A stretch of 20,202 nucleotides of DNA, taken from positions 1-20,202 of the forward strand of contig CALAZS010000066.1 in the NCBI GenBank assembly GCA_937926265.1, read 5' to 3'. A program made the translations under genes and the position numbers. Shown here piece after piece: positions 1 to 6,863 of this stretch (positions within the stretch are counted from its first letter, which is position 1; each line of letters begins with the position of its first letter). Origin of the DNA: an uncultured Gammaproteobacteria bacterium (GTDB taxonomy: Bacteria; Pseudomonadota; Gammaproteobacteria; Chromatiales; Chromatiaceae). The notes below the pieces were generated by a model. That model was not told the origin of the DNA, ran no database searches, and saw nothing but the letters and a program-made list of their open reading frames with translations.

Positions 1-8
1 GATAAGCC

Positions 9-1586
9 ATGACACAAAACATCCACAATGATCGAATCCTGATTCTTGATTTCGGTTCCCAGTACACCCAGTTAATAGCCCGACGCATCCGTGAAGCCGG
101 CGTTTACTGTGAGCTTTATGCCTGGGATGTGTCTGACGAAGACATCCGTAAATTTAATCCCAACGGCGTCATTTTATCCGGTGGTCCTGAGACTGTAACC
201 GAAGAAGAATCACCTGTTGCACCGCAACTGGTATTTGAACTGGGTATTCCGGTACTGGGTATCTGTTATGGCATGCAGACCATGACAGCCCAATTAGGTG
301 GCAAGGTCGAAAATGCCGATCATCATGAATACGGTTATGCGCAGGTCAGGGCGCGCGGTCATACTCGTCTGTTAAGCAATATTGAAGACCATACCTCTGA
401 AGAGGGGTATGGTCTTCTAGACGTCTGGATGTCACATGGTGACCGTGTGGTAGAGATGCCGGACGGCTTCAAGCTGATGGCATCAACTGACTCGGCGCCA
501 GTTGCCGGTATGGCAAACGAAGAAAAAAGTTTCTACGGCGTGCAGTTCCATCCTGAAGTGACCCACACCAACCAGGGCCAGCGTATTATCGAACGTTTCG
601 TTCATGACATCTGTGGGTGCGGAAATCTCTGGACCGCCGGTAATATCATCGAGGACTCGGTTAACAGCATCAGGGAACTGGTTGGAAACGATGAAGTGTT
701 ACTGGGTTTATCAGGTGGTGTTGATTCATCGGTAGTGGCTGCTTTACTGCATAAGGCCATTGGTGATCAATTGACCTGTGTGTTTGTCGATAACGGTCTT
801 CTGCGAAACAAGGAAGGTGACCAGGTTATGGCTACCTTTGCAGAACACATGGGGGTCAAAGTCATCCGTGTTGATGCTGAGCAACGCTTCCTGGGTGCAC
901 TGGCAGGTAAAACAGACCCGGAAGACAAGCGCAAAATTATCGGCAACATGTTCGTTGATATTTTTGAAGAAGAAGCCGCCAAATTATCCAATGCCAAGTG
1001 GCTTGCCCAGGGAACCATTTATCCTGATGTAATTGAGTCGGCCGGATCCAAGACCGGCAAAGCCCATTTAATAAAATCCCATCATAATGTCGGCGGCCTG
1101 CCTGACTACATGAAACTAAAATTATGCGAGCCATTGCGCGAACTCTTTAAGGATGAGGTGCGTAAGCTTGGCGTTGAACTGGGTCTTCCTTATGACATGG
1201 TCTACCGTCATCCATTCCCAGGTCCAGGTTTGGGTGTGCGCATTCTTGGGGAAGTTAAAAAAGAATATGCAGACCTGCTGCGGTTGGCAGATTATATCTT
1301 CATCGAAGAACTCTTTAAAAACGACCTTTACCACGGTGTATCACAGGCGTTTGCAGTATTCCTGCCGGTAAAATCAGTCGGTGTTACGGGCGATGGCCGA
1401 CGTTACCAGTACGTAGTTTCGTTAAGAGCTGTTGAAACCATAGATTTTATGACGGCCCGCTGGGCACATTTGCCTTATGATTTCCTTGATCATGTTTGTC
1501 GCAGAATCGTCAACGAGGTTGAGGGTATATCACGAGTGGTATATGACATTACAGGAAAACCTCCCGGCACAATTGAGTGGGAATAG
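9..1586 (+). CDS. guaA: GMP synthase (glutamine-hydrolysing)
   Basis: Cytoplasmic enzyme of purine synthesis that converts XMP to GMP using ATP and ammonia released from glutamine. The 525-aa product has the usual full length. The N-terminal class I glutamine amidotransferase domain (about 8-200) shows the nucleophile Cys86 in GICYGMQ and the partners His181 and Glu183 in QFHPEVT. The ATP-pyrophosphatase domain follows, with the P-loop LSGGVDSS near 234-241, and the C-terminal dimerisation domain ends in the typical PPGTIEWE. The ATG lies only 8 bases into the window, so upstream context is not visible; guaB often precedes guaA in related bacteria, but that cannot be checked here. No convincing intrinsic terminator follows the stop codon. 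Confidence 0.98.
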   Translation: MTQNIHNDRILILDFGSQYTQLIARRIREAGVYCELYAWDVSDEDIRKFNPNGVILSGGPETVTEEESPVAPQLVFELGIPVLGICYGMQTMTAQLGGKVENADHHEYGYAQVRARGHTRLLSNIEDHTSEEGYGLLDVWMSHGDRVVEMPDGFKLMASTDSAPVAGMANEEKSFYGVQFHPEVTHTNQGQRIIERFVHDICGCGNLWTAGNIIEDSVNSIRELVGNDEVLLGLSGGVDSSVVAALLHKAIGDQLTCVFVDNGLLRNKEGDQVMATFAEHMGVKVIRVDAEQRFLGALAGKTDPEDKRKIIGNMFVDIFEEEAAKLSNAKWLAQGTIYPDVIESAGSKTGKAHLIKSHHNVGGLPDYMKLKLCEPLRELFKDEVRKLGVELGLPYDMVYRHPFPGPGLGVRILGEVKKEYADLLRLADYIFIEELFKNDLYHGVSQAFAVFLPVKSVGVTGDGRRYQYVVSLRAVETIDFMTARWAHLPYDFLDHVCRRIVNEVEGISRVVYDITGKPPGTIEWE

Positions 1587-1596
1587 TTAAATTTGG

Positions 1597-1652
1597 TTGA
1601 AATTTGATATTTATTTAGGTTATTTTCTCGATAATGCTAACGTTCAAGGAGG
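1597..1652 (+). promoter_or_regulatory. Possible promoter and strong Shine-Dalgarno before the 125-aa gene
   Basis: A TTGAAA hexamer (1597-1602) is followed after 18 bases by TATTTT (1621-1626), a weak sigma-70-like pair. The ribosome binding site AAGGAGG (1646-1652) is close to ideal and sits 9 bases before the ATG at 1662. The ribosome site is convincing and the promoter is only suggestive. It would allow expression independent of guaA. Confidence 0.35.
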
Positions 1653-1661
1653 ATTTTAAAC

Positions 1662-2039
1662 ATGTCTGATTCTCTTCATGCTCAATTTGTCGAGATGGAT
1701 GATTACCTCATGGTAAAGTGTTCAAAGAGCGCCAGCTTAGACGAGAAACAAACGACACTTGATCATGTAGTTGATCGAATAAAAAACAAAGCCACCGACA
1801 AAATATTATTTGATATCAGAGAGTCACTTACCAATATGTCTGATGATGATCATCTTGTTTGTGGTAATTTGATTATGGAGCGCGCCGAAGTTTTGTCCAA
1901 TTCCAAAGTTGCTTTTTTAACCAAAAGTCGTGAGCCGGTTTTATTTTTATCAGCAGCTTATAGTCAGGGCTATTCCAATTTTGTTGAACTGGAATCATTG
2001 GAAGAAGCATCCCTGTGGTTCTCCGGAAGAATCAATTAA
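1662..2039 (+). CDS. Small cytoplasmic protein, possibly SpoIIAA/STAS-like
   Basis: This 125-aa protein has no signal peptide or membrane segment. The start is fixed by a strong AAGGAGG 9 bases upstream. Its layout, a short strand (YLMVKC), a helix with DHVVDRI, a core strand KILFDIRESL, a later strand KVAFLTK and a final acidic helix ESLEEASLWF, resembles the alternating beta-alpha pattern of SpoIIAA-like/STAS-fold proteins, which often end in a helix carrying an 'EEAxxWL'-type motif. That reading comes from pattern only; no family motif is decisive, and I do not assign a function. It follows guaA after 75 bases and precedes a convergent gene, so it is probably a single-gene unit. A signalling or anti-anti-sigma-like role is possible but unproven. 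Confidence 0.75.
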   Translation: MSDSLHAQFVEMDDYLMVKCSKSASLDEKQTTLDHVVDRIKNKATDKILFDIRESLTNMSDDDHLVCGNLIMERAEVLSNSKVAFLTKSREPVLFLSAAYSQGYSNFVELESLEEASLWFSGRIN

Positions 2040-2192
2040 TATTTTGCTTTTTAAAATTTCCTTGAGTTCAGGCAAACAGGGTCCTCAGCTTGTCCCAGCC
2101 CTAATCAATTCTTAAATTTGCTCATGAGTTAATATAAATCCCTGCCAGGCCGTTATAGCGGTACGCAGGACTTGTGCCAAAGGCTTTTCTAT

Positions 2193-3140
2193 TCAAACAT
2201 GGTTACGAAGCATCAGCTCTTCAGGGTAGGGGTTTAAATAAACCTGTTCATTGATGTAATCATCCGGATGCTTTCTAAAATGATGCCGTAACAGGGTAAT
2301 CGGTACTATCAAAGGAATTTCACCGGATTTGTACTTATCAAATATTTCAATCAGTTCTGCCTTGTCATCGGAATCCAGATCCTGTTTCAGATAACCCATA
2401 ATATGCTGTAGTACGTTGATATGCGTATTCCTGCTGGCCTGGGTTTTCATCGCCTCTGTAAACAATTCCAGATAGCGGTTGGCGGTTTCAGGCAGGTTTT
2501 CAGCATTGGCACCGGCAACCAGTGGCCCCATTTGACGATAAAGTTTTTCGTTGTGAGCCAGCAAAGTCAGCTTGTGCTGACGATGAAAATCCATCAGCCT
2601 GGCTGTGGTAAGTTCATCGTTAAACATCTGCAGCCAGCGATGATAGGCAAAAACTCGCTCGATAAAATTTTCCCGTATTTTGGCATCGTTAAGCCTGCCT
2701 TCTTCTTCAATCGGCAGACACGGCTGTTGTTCCATCAACGCATGTGCAAAGCGGCCGACACCTTCAGAAGAAACCTTGGTGTCAGATTCGTACAGTTTGA
2801 CCCGTTCCATACCACAGCTGGGTGATTTACTTTTAAGAATATAACCGGAAATATCGGTTAATAACTGCGAGTAACTGCTGGCAGCGCTTGCCATCAGGTC
2901 GGTGTAGTCCAGGCTGGTATCTTTGCTGTCAACCAGGCGAACCTGGTCATCGACAAGTGCAAGCTTGATTGTCGGTCTTGGAATACCGAGGCCAATGGCG
3001 GTTTCCGGACAATAGGCAGTGAATTCAAAATATTCTGACAGTGTATCAGTGACATAACGGTCGCGTTTGTGGCCGCCGTCATAACGTACTTCATTGCCAA
3101 GCAGGCAGCTGCTGATACCTAAAAGAATTTTTTGCTTCAT
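2193..3140 (-). CDS. DUF523-DUF1722 protein, TudS-like Fe-S desulfidase candidate
   Basis: The 315-aa product has two domains. Residues 1 to about 150 are DUF523, opening with GISSCLLGNEVRYDGGHKR and including SKSPSCGM. Residues of about 160-310 are DUF1722 (YbgA-like), with HRQHKLTLLAHNE and the C-terminal VPITLLRHH. Cys12, Cys44 and Cys109 have about the spacing of the three cysteines that hold the [4Fe-4S] cluster in characterised TudS thiouracil desulfidases of the DUF523 family. By family, the N-terminal half may therefore remove sulfur from thiolated bases; the role of DUF1722 is not established. A TTG 12 bases upstream is in frame, but I chose the ATG at 3140 because it starts directly at the conserved MKQKILLGISSC and has GGA 7 bases upstream. 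The gene is divergent from tadA and probably stands alone. Confidence 0.88.
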   Translation of the reverse strand: MKQKILLGISSCLLGNEVRYDGGHKRDRYVTDTLSEYFEFTAYCPETAIGLGIPRPTIKLALVDDQVRLVDSKDTSLDYTDLMASAASSYSQLLTDISGYILKSKSPSCGMERVKLYESDTKVSSEGVGRFAHALMEQQPCLPIEEEGRLNDAKIRENFIERVFAYHRWLQMFNDELTTARLMDFHRQHKLTLLAHNEKLYRQMGPLVAGANAENLPETANRYLELFTEAMKTQASRNTHINVLQHIMGYLKQDLDSDDKAELIEIFDKYKSGEIPLIVPITLLRHHFRKHPDDYINEQVYLNPYPEELMLRNHV

Positions 3141-3141
3141 A

Positions 3142-3206
3142 TTGATTTCCAAAAACCTATAAATTTATACGCTATTATTAGCCTCTATTATTTATTAAGG
3201 ATAATA
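3142..3206. promoter_or_regulatory. Divergent promoter region between the DUF523 gene and tadA
   Basis: This very AT-rich stretch holds a perfect 12-bp palindrome (TATAAATTTATA, 3158-3169), which supplies a -10-like TATAAA on the reverse strand and overlaps a -10-like TATACG (3166-3171) on the forward strand. A forward TTGATT at 3142-3147 lies 18 bases before the latter. The divergent genes need promoters here, but the exact hexamers are uncertain. Confidence 0.35.
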
Positions 3207-3230
3207 ATGAGTCCTTACGTTTTATCATAA
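3207..3230 (+). CDS. Possible 7-codon leader ORF before tadA
   Basis: This is a short reading frame, MSPYVLS, ending in TAA. It has a better ribosome site (AAGGA at 3197-3201, 5 bases before its ATG) than tadA itself, whose ATG lies 13 bases beyond this stop with no visible Shine-Dalgarno. It may couple translation into tadA. It contains no run of a single amino acid and no attenuator hairpin was seen, so an attenuation role is not supported. It may be chance. Confidence 0.25.
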   Translation: MSPYVLS

Positions 3231-3243
3231 ATCGCCCTGAAAA

Positions 3244-3768
3244 ATGTCAATTTCTGAAAATAAACCTGAAAGGGATGCCGGCTTTTTCATGCAGGCAGCT
3301 TTAAAACTGGCTCGTAAAGCCGAACAACTGGGTGAGGTACCTGTCGGTGCGGTGCTTGTTCAAAACAATGAGATCATTGGTGAAGGCTGGAACCAGCCAA
3401 TTGCATCCCATGACCCAACTGCCCATGCCGAAATTATGGCGATACGTGATGCCGGACAAAACCTTGATAATTATCGATTACCCGGCACAACGCTGTATGT
3501 CACACTCGAACCATGCGTCATGTGCGCCGGAGCCATTGTGCACGCGCGTATAGAGCATGTGGTAATAGGGGCAAGAGACCCTAAAACCGGTGCTGCCGGC
3601 AGTGTTTTTGATTTACTGCCATCTGATCAGCGTTTCAACCACCAGGCTACCGTTGAGCAGGGAGTGCTTGCTGAAGAGGCATCGTCTTTACTGAGTAATT
3701 TTTTCAAGGCCCGAAGATTATTGAACCAGAAGAGAAATAATCAAGAAGATAACAATCTTAAAGATTAA
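3244..3768 (+). CDS. tadA: tRNA(adenine-34) deaminase
   Basis: This zinc enzyme of the cytidine/deoxycytidylate deaminase fold converts A34 to inosine in the anticodon of tRNA-Arg(ACG) and is usually essential. The catalytic signature is complete: His61-Ala-Glu63 (PTAHAEIMAIRD), with Glu63 as proton shuttle, and the zinc ligands Cys91 and Cys94 in EPCVMCAGAIVHARI. Its 174 aa is normal for the family, and the last 15 residues are a charged, poorly ordered tail. The ATG at 3244 is the only possible start because a TGA lies in frame 6 bases upstream. No Shine-Dalgarno is visible, so a short upstream frame (3207-3230) may help initiation. The cytochrome b gene starts 14 bases after the stop and is probably co-transcribed. 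In several gammaproteobacteria tadA lies next to guaA; here two genes separate them. Confidence 0.96.
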   Translation: MSISENKPERDAGFFMQAALKLARKAEQLGEVPVGAVLVQNNEIIGEGWNQPIASHDPTAHAEIMAIRDAGQNLDNYRLPGTTLYVTLEPCVMCAGAIVHARIEHVVIGARDPKTGAAGSVFDLLPSDQRFNHQATVEQGVLAEEASSLLSNFFKARRLLNQKRNNQEDNNLKD

Positions 3769-3782
3769 AAATAAGGATACAA

Positions 3783-4457
3783 ATGAGTGAAGAAATACAA
3801 AGGGTGGCCGTCTGGCCGCCATTGTTAAGACTACTGCATATTGTCATGGCCGGAACCATGCTGATTCTGCTGATAACCGGAATACTCCTGCATTCAGGTA
3901 TGATTTTGAATTACCAGTTATTCGAACACCTGTTGCATGTATGGCATATTCCGGCAGGCCATGTTTTGGCTATTGCACTTGCGATTCGCATCGTCATGTT
4001 GTTTGTTACCAGGGGCGTTTCCAGCTGGAAAGCGCTGATACCTGAAAACATGCAATCTGTGGTTGGCGTTGCAGTGTTCTATCTTTCTCTGGCGAGAAAT
4101 AATTTACCCGGTTACTTTGCCCATAATCCATTATGGAAAGTCTTTTATCTTCTTGGTTTTATCATGATTACCATCCAGGTTTTAACCGGCTTGCTGCTTG
4201 AATTTTCCTGGTTACGGTCAGTATTTAAAACTGACTCGGCTACGGCCCTGGTGCAGCACCAGATGTTGCTTGAAGTGCTGCTGGTTTTTGTTGTTGCCCA
4301 TATTATCACGGCGATATTGCATGACTGGAAAACCAATACCGGTGAAATATCAGCGATGATCAACGGATACAAGTTTTTCACAGTGGAAAAACAATCCAAA
4401 CAAACAGTGCAAACATCTGCAGTTTCTTTAGACAGCCTGATAAAGTCGAAAAAATAA
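3783..4457 (+). CDS. Cytochrome b561-like membrane protein
   Basis: A 224-aa integral membrane protein of the bacterial cytochrome b561 / Ni-hydrogenase b-type family, which pass electrons through haem b in the inner membrane. Four hydrophobic helices are visible at roughly 18-38, 56-77, 117-140 and 159-181. Candidate haem-ligand histidines lie in or near them: His19 (LLHIVMAG), His60 (AGHVLAIAL), His159 (VQHQMLL) and His173 (VAHIITAILH). The exact ligand set is inferred, not proven. The C-terminal 40 residues are polar and probably cytoplasmic. A good AAGGA lies just upstream of the ATG. Position suggests co-transcription with tadA, but the function may belong with the exported redox-type protein that follows. 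No electron partner is identified in the sequence. Confidence 0.85.
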   Translation: MSEEIQRVAVWPPLLRLLHIVMAGTMLILLITGILLHSGMILNYQLFEHLLHVWHIPAGHVLAIALAIRIVMLFVTRGVSSWKALIPENMQSVVGVAVFYLSLARNNLPGYFAHNPLWKVFYLLGFIMITIQVLTGLLLEFSWLRSVFKTDSATALVQHQMLLEVLLVFVVAHIITAILHDWKTNTGEISAMINGYKFFTVEKQSKQTVQTSAVSLDSLIKSKK

Positions 4458-4476
4458 TAATTCATTAATTTTTTCG
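4447..4476 (+). terminator. Possible AT-rich intrinsic terminator after the cytochrome b gene
   Basis: An inverted repeat with 9-bp arms (CGAAAAAAT / ATTTTTTCG) and a 12-base loop spans the stop codon at 4455-4457, with the T-run in the right arm. The stem is AT-rich and so weak, but its symmetry would allow some termination in either direction. It separates tadA-cytochrome b from the dioxygenase cluster. Confidence 0.4.
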
Positions 4477-4558
4477 TGGTTCAAAAACTCGCTCTGGACC
4501 ACAATTTCAAGCCATACTCGAATTTTAACTCCTATAAATTTCTCAACTGGAGTCGCAC

Positions 4559-5209
4559 ATGGGTATAAAACGAAGAAGTCTACTGTTTGGCATGGCAGCT
4601 TTAGCAGCATCACCTGCTGTTGTTTTTTCAAAGCAATCAAGTACACCCAGGCAGATGGCAGGTCCATTTTATCCTTTAGAATTGCCCCTGGATAATGACA
4701 ATGACCTGACTATCGTTAAACCCGGTGGTGGTTCAGCAAAAGGGGAAATTTCGGACTTAACAGGCAAAATTATTGATCTAAACGGTCGTCCACTGGCTGG
4801 CTTGCGTATAGAAATCTGGCAATGTGATGCCAATGGCCGTTACCGTCATCCCCGTGAAAACGGCAATGCCCCGATAGATCATAATTTCCAGGGCCACGGT
4901 ACAGCTATAACGGATAGCCAGGGACAATATCGTTTCAGAACCATAAAGCCGGTTGCCTATCCTGGTAGAACCCCGCATATTCATATTGCAGTCTTCCCTG
5001 AGGGTGATAAGCCATTCGTGACACAGCTCTATATTGAAGGACACGAGGCTAACCAGGATGATTTTCTTTTCAACAATATACCGGTAGAAAAACGTAACCT
5101 GGTTCTGGCAGAATTTATACCCAATTCTAATCAGCCAGGTCATCTCCAGGCTTCTTTTGATATTATTCTGGACAGACGCAGCGGAACGCCAGTGGATGCA
5201 GTCAGTTAA
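4559..5209 (+). CDS. Exported intradiol ring-cleavage dioxygenase-like protein
   Basis: This 216-aa protein has a Tat-like N-terminus (KRRSLLFG at 4-11, then an Ala-rich hydrophobic stretch to about 23), so it is probably exported folded to the periplasm. The mature part opens with QMAGPFYP and belongs to the intradiol dioxygenase (protocatechuate 3,4-dioxygenase-like) family. The four non-haem Fe(III) ligands are all present: Tyr95 (NGRYRHP), Tyr134 (AYPG), His140 and His142 (TPHIHI). The 39-residue gap between the tyrosines equals that in protocatechuate dioxygenase. These enzymes split catechol-type rings between the hydroxyls with O2. The true substrate is unknown, and no muconate or beta-ketoadipate pathway genes lie nearby. 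GGAG 7 bases upstream supports the start. The next gene overlaps it by 14 bases, so they are translationally coupled. Confidence 0.88.
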   Translation: MGIKRRSLLFGMAALAASPAVVFSKQSSTPRQMAGPFYPLELPLDNDNDLTIVKPGGGSAKGEISDLTGKIIDLNGRPLAGLRIEIWQCDANGRYRHPRENGNAPIDHNFQGHGTAITDSQGQYRFRTIKPVAYPGRTPHIHIAVFPEGDKPFVTQLYIEGHEANQDDFLFNNIPVEKRNLVLAEFIPNSNQPGHLQASFDIILDRRSGTPVDAVS

Positions 5210-5750
5210 AAAAATCGTTTTAATTCTTCTTGTTTTGGTTACATCAGACATTATGAGCATGCAAAAAACAATGATACTGCCTGTTGAGGCAGGCAATTGG
5301 CGAATTGTCACCGACAAGGTCATGGGTGGCGTTTCTGAAGGCGAATTGCACTCAAAAACGGACGGGGACGAACAGTGTCTGCATCTGGCAGGGCAGGTCA
5401 GTACCGATAACAATGGTGGTTTTATTCAGATGACTATCGATATCGACTCAAGCCTGGCCACAAGCCTGTCCCGGTTTGATGGCATTATTCTGAACGTAAA
5501 AGGCAATTCTGAACCGTACAATATCCACTTGAGAACCTCTTACCTATGGTTACCCTGGCAATCGTATCGATCCAGTTTTGAAACCAATGGTGAATGGCAA
5601 CAGGTCATTTTGCCTTTTTCTGAATTTCAACCCTATAAAACCCGAAGCAGTTTGAGGGTTGATAAAATCAGGCGGCTCGGAGTAGTGGCAATCGGCAGGG
5701 ATTTTTCAGCCGACCTTTGCGTCTCTGAAATAGGTTTTTACAAGAACTGA
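5196..5750 (+). CDS. Exported CIA30-family protein
   Basis: This 184-aa protein matches the CIA30 domain (complex I intermediate-associated protein 30, NDUFAF1-like) in its WRIVTDKVMGGVSEGEL opening, the FDGIILNVKGNSEPYNIHLRT strand pair and the WQQVILPFSEFQP segment. The fold is a galactose-binding-like beta sandwich. Bacterial members are usually uncharacterised. I chose the ATG at 5196, giving MQSVKKIVLILLVLV as a hydrophobic leader, over a TTG at 5157 that would put 13 charged or aromatic residues in front of it. This start overlaps the end of the dioxygenase gene by 14 bases, and no strong Shine-Dalgarno is visible, so it relies on coupling. Export to the periplasm is inferred. A link to complex I assembly is not implied, since no nuo genes are present. 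Confidence 0.82.
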   Translation: MQSVKKIVLILLVLVTSDIMSMQKTMILPVEAGNWRIVTDKVMGGVSEGELHSKTDGDEQCLHLAGQVSTDNNGGFIQMTIDIDSSLATSLSRFDGIILNVKGNSEPYNIHLRTSYLWLPWQSYRSSFETNGEWQQVILPFSEFQPYKTRSSLRVDKIRRLGVVAIGRDFSADLCVSEIGFYKN

Positions 5751-5770
5751 CAATTTATTGAAGACTTGAT

Positions 5771-6739
5771 ATGAAGCGTGTGAACTTTCTATTTTCATTA
5801 TTCCTGCTGACAATTTCATCAGCTGTATATTCTGCAGAGCGCCCGCCTGTTATTACGCCTGTAATAATGGGTACGGCCACACCGGGTGGTGGTTTTGAAC
5901 TTTACGGTGGTGTACTGGCAGAAGAAGTAAACAAGTCTGTATCTGACCTGAATTTATTGGCCCGTAATACCAGGGGCAGTCGCCAAAATATTCCACTGCT
6001 TGAACAGGGAACATTAGACGTTGCGCTTGTTGCTTCACTTCCGGCCTATGAAGCATTTCAGGGGGTTAAACGTGACAAGCCAACAGAACTGAAGATCATA
6101 ACTGCAATTTACCCAACTTTTGGTGCTTTTGCGGTTAAAGGTGATAGCCCTGCCAAAACTTATTCAGACCTCGTTGGACAGAAAGTGGCATGGGGTACAA
6201 GTTCTTCCGGCCTTACGCTTTTAGGTAAGTATGTGAATGAGGCACTGGGACTTGATCGTGATAAGGATTTTGAGGCCGTCTATCTTGAGCGTGCCGGTGA
6301 TGGAGCGCCAATGGTTTTAAACGGCGAAGTCGCAGCGTTATGGGGCGGTGGTGTCGGTTGGCCAAATTTCACAAAGATAATGAAATCAGGCGGAAGAATG
6401 GTGGGTCTTACCAAGGATCAGATTGATAAAATCAATGCCAGGTATCCATTCCTGCTACCGATGAAAATTCCAGCAGGCTCATACACTGGCCAGGAACAGC
6501 CATTAAGCACGGTAGGTTCATTTAGTTTTTTGTTAGCCCGTGCTGATCTGCCCGAAGAACTTGCTTATCAACTAACAAAAGCCATACATGAGGCTCAACC
6601 CGGCCTTGCAGCCCGACTAAAACAGGGTCGCGATACGTTACCAGCAAATACCTGGAAAGCAGCAGGTGATCCTAAACGTCTGCATCCAGGAACCAGGAAA
6701 TATCTTGCCGAGATTGGAATTGGTATCGCATCAGACTAA
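5771..6739 (+). CDS. TAXI-family TRAP-type solute-binding protein, no permease nearby
   Basis: This 322-aa periplasmic protein has a signal peptide (about 1-22, cleavage likely after VYSA). The mature protein follows the TAXI/TRAP binding-protein pattern: an opening MGTATPGGGFELYGGVLAEEVNK, then ARNTRGSRQNIPLLEQGTLDVALV, and a middle DLVGQKVAWGTSSSGLTLLGKYV. TAXI proteins normally deliver organic acids to a DctQM-type permease, but no permease gene lies in the window, so it may work with a distant transporter or as a sensor. It follows the CIA30 gene by 20 bases and is the likely last gene of the unit dioxygenase-CIA30-TAXI. It is convergent with the histidine kinase; about 80 bases separate the two stops and hold no strong terminator. 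The ligand is unknown. Confidence 0.87.
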   Translation: MKRVNFLFSLFLLTISSAVYSAERPPVITPVIMGTATPGGGFELYGGVLAEEVNKSVSDLNLLARNTRGSRQNIPLLEQGTLDVALVASLPAYEAFQGVKRDKPTELKIITAIYPTFGAFAVKGDSPAKTYSDLVGQKVAWGTSSSGLTLLGKYVNEALGLDRDKDFEAVYLERAGDGAPMVLNGEVAALWGGGVGWPNFTKIMKSGGRMVGLTKDQIDKINARYPFLLPMKIPAGSYTGQEQPLSTVGSFSFLLARADLPEELAYQLTKAIHEAQPGLAARLKQGRDTLPANTWKAAGDPKRLHPGTRKYLAEIGIGIASD

Positions 6740-6809
6740 TCCAGCCACGAATTAATCGTCAGTTAAATCAAAAGAAAATTAAATGGATTGTTTAGCGCTT
6801 AATCTGATA

Positions 6810-6863
6810 CCGATTGGTTTTACTCTACCAACTGGTTTTGCTCTGCCAATTGGTTTTGATCTA
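6810..6863. repeat. Three tandem 18-bp repeats across the histidine kinase stop codon
   Basis: Three adjacent 18-base units lie at 6810-6827, 6828-6845 and 6846-6863, each of the form CCrAyTGGTTTTrmTCTr with few differences. On the reverse strand they encode QNQLAEQNQLVE and then the stop. The stop TAA (6820-6822) corresponds to the CAA glutamine codon of the neighbouring copy, so a single C-to-T change created it. Confidence 0.85.

Noticed and set aside
2040..2192. Search for an RNA gene or terminator in the gap between convergent genes
   Set aside because: Only short palindromes such as CTCATGAG were seen; no stable hairpin with a T-run and no tRNA-like fold.
5157..5195. TTG start extending the CIA30 protein by 13 residues
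   Set aside because: It would place charged and aromatic residues before the hydrophobic leader; the ATG at 5196 gives a normal export signal.
4778..5413. 211-codon open frame on the reverse strand across the dioxygenase and CIA30 genes
   Set aside because: It lies opposite two genes with clear family motifs, has no ribosome site, and its translation shows no recognisable domain; it mirrors the coding pattern of the forward strand.
6740..6809. Possible terminator between the TAXI gene and the kinase (ACGA-ATTAA-TCGT, and TTAGCGCTTAA)
   Set aside because: The first stem is only 4 bp and the second is an imperfect palindrome; neither is followed by a T-run.
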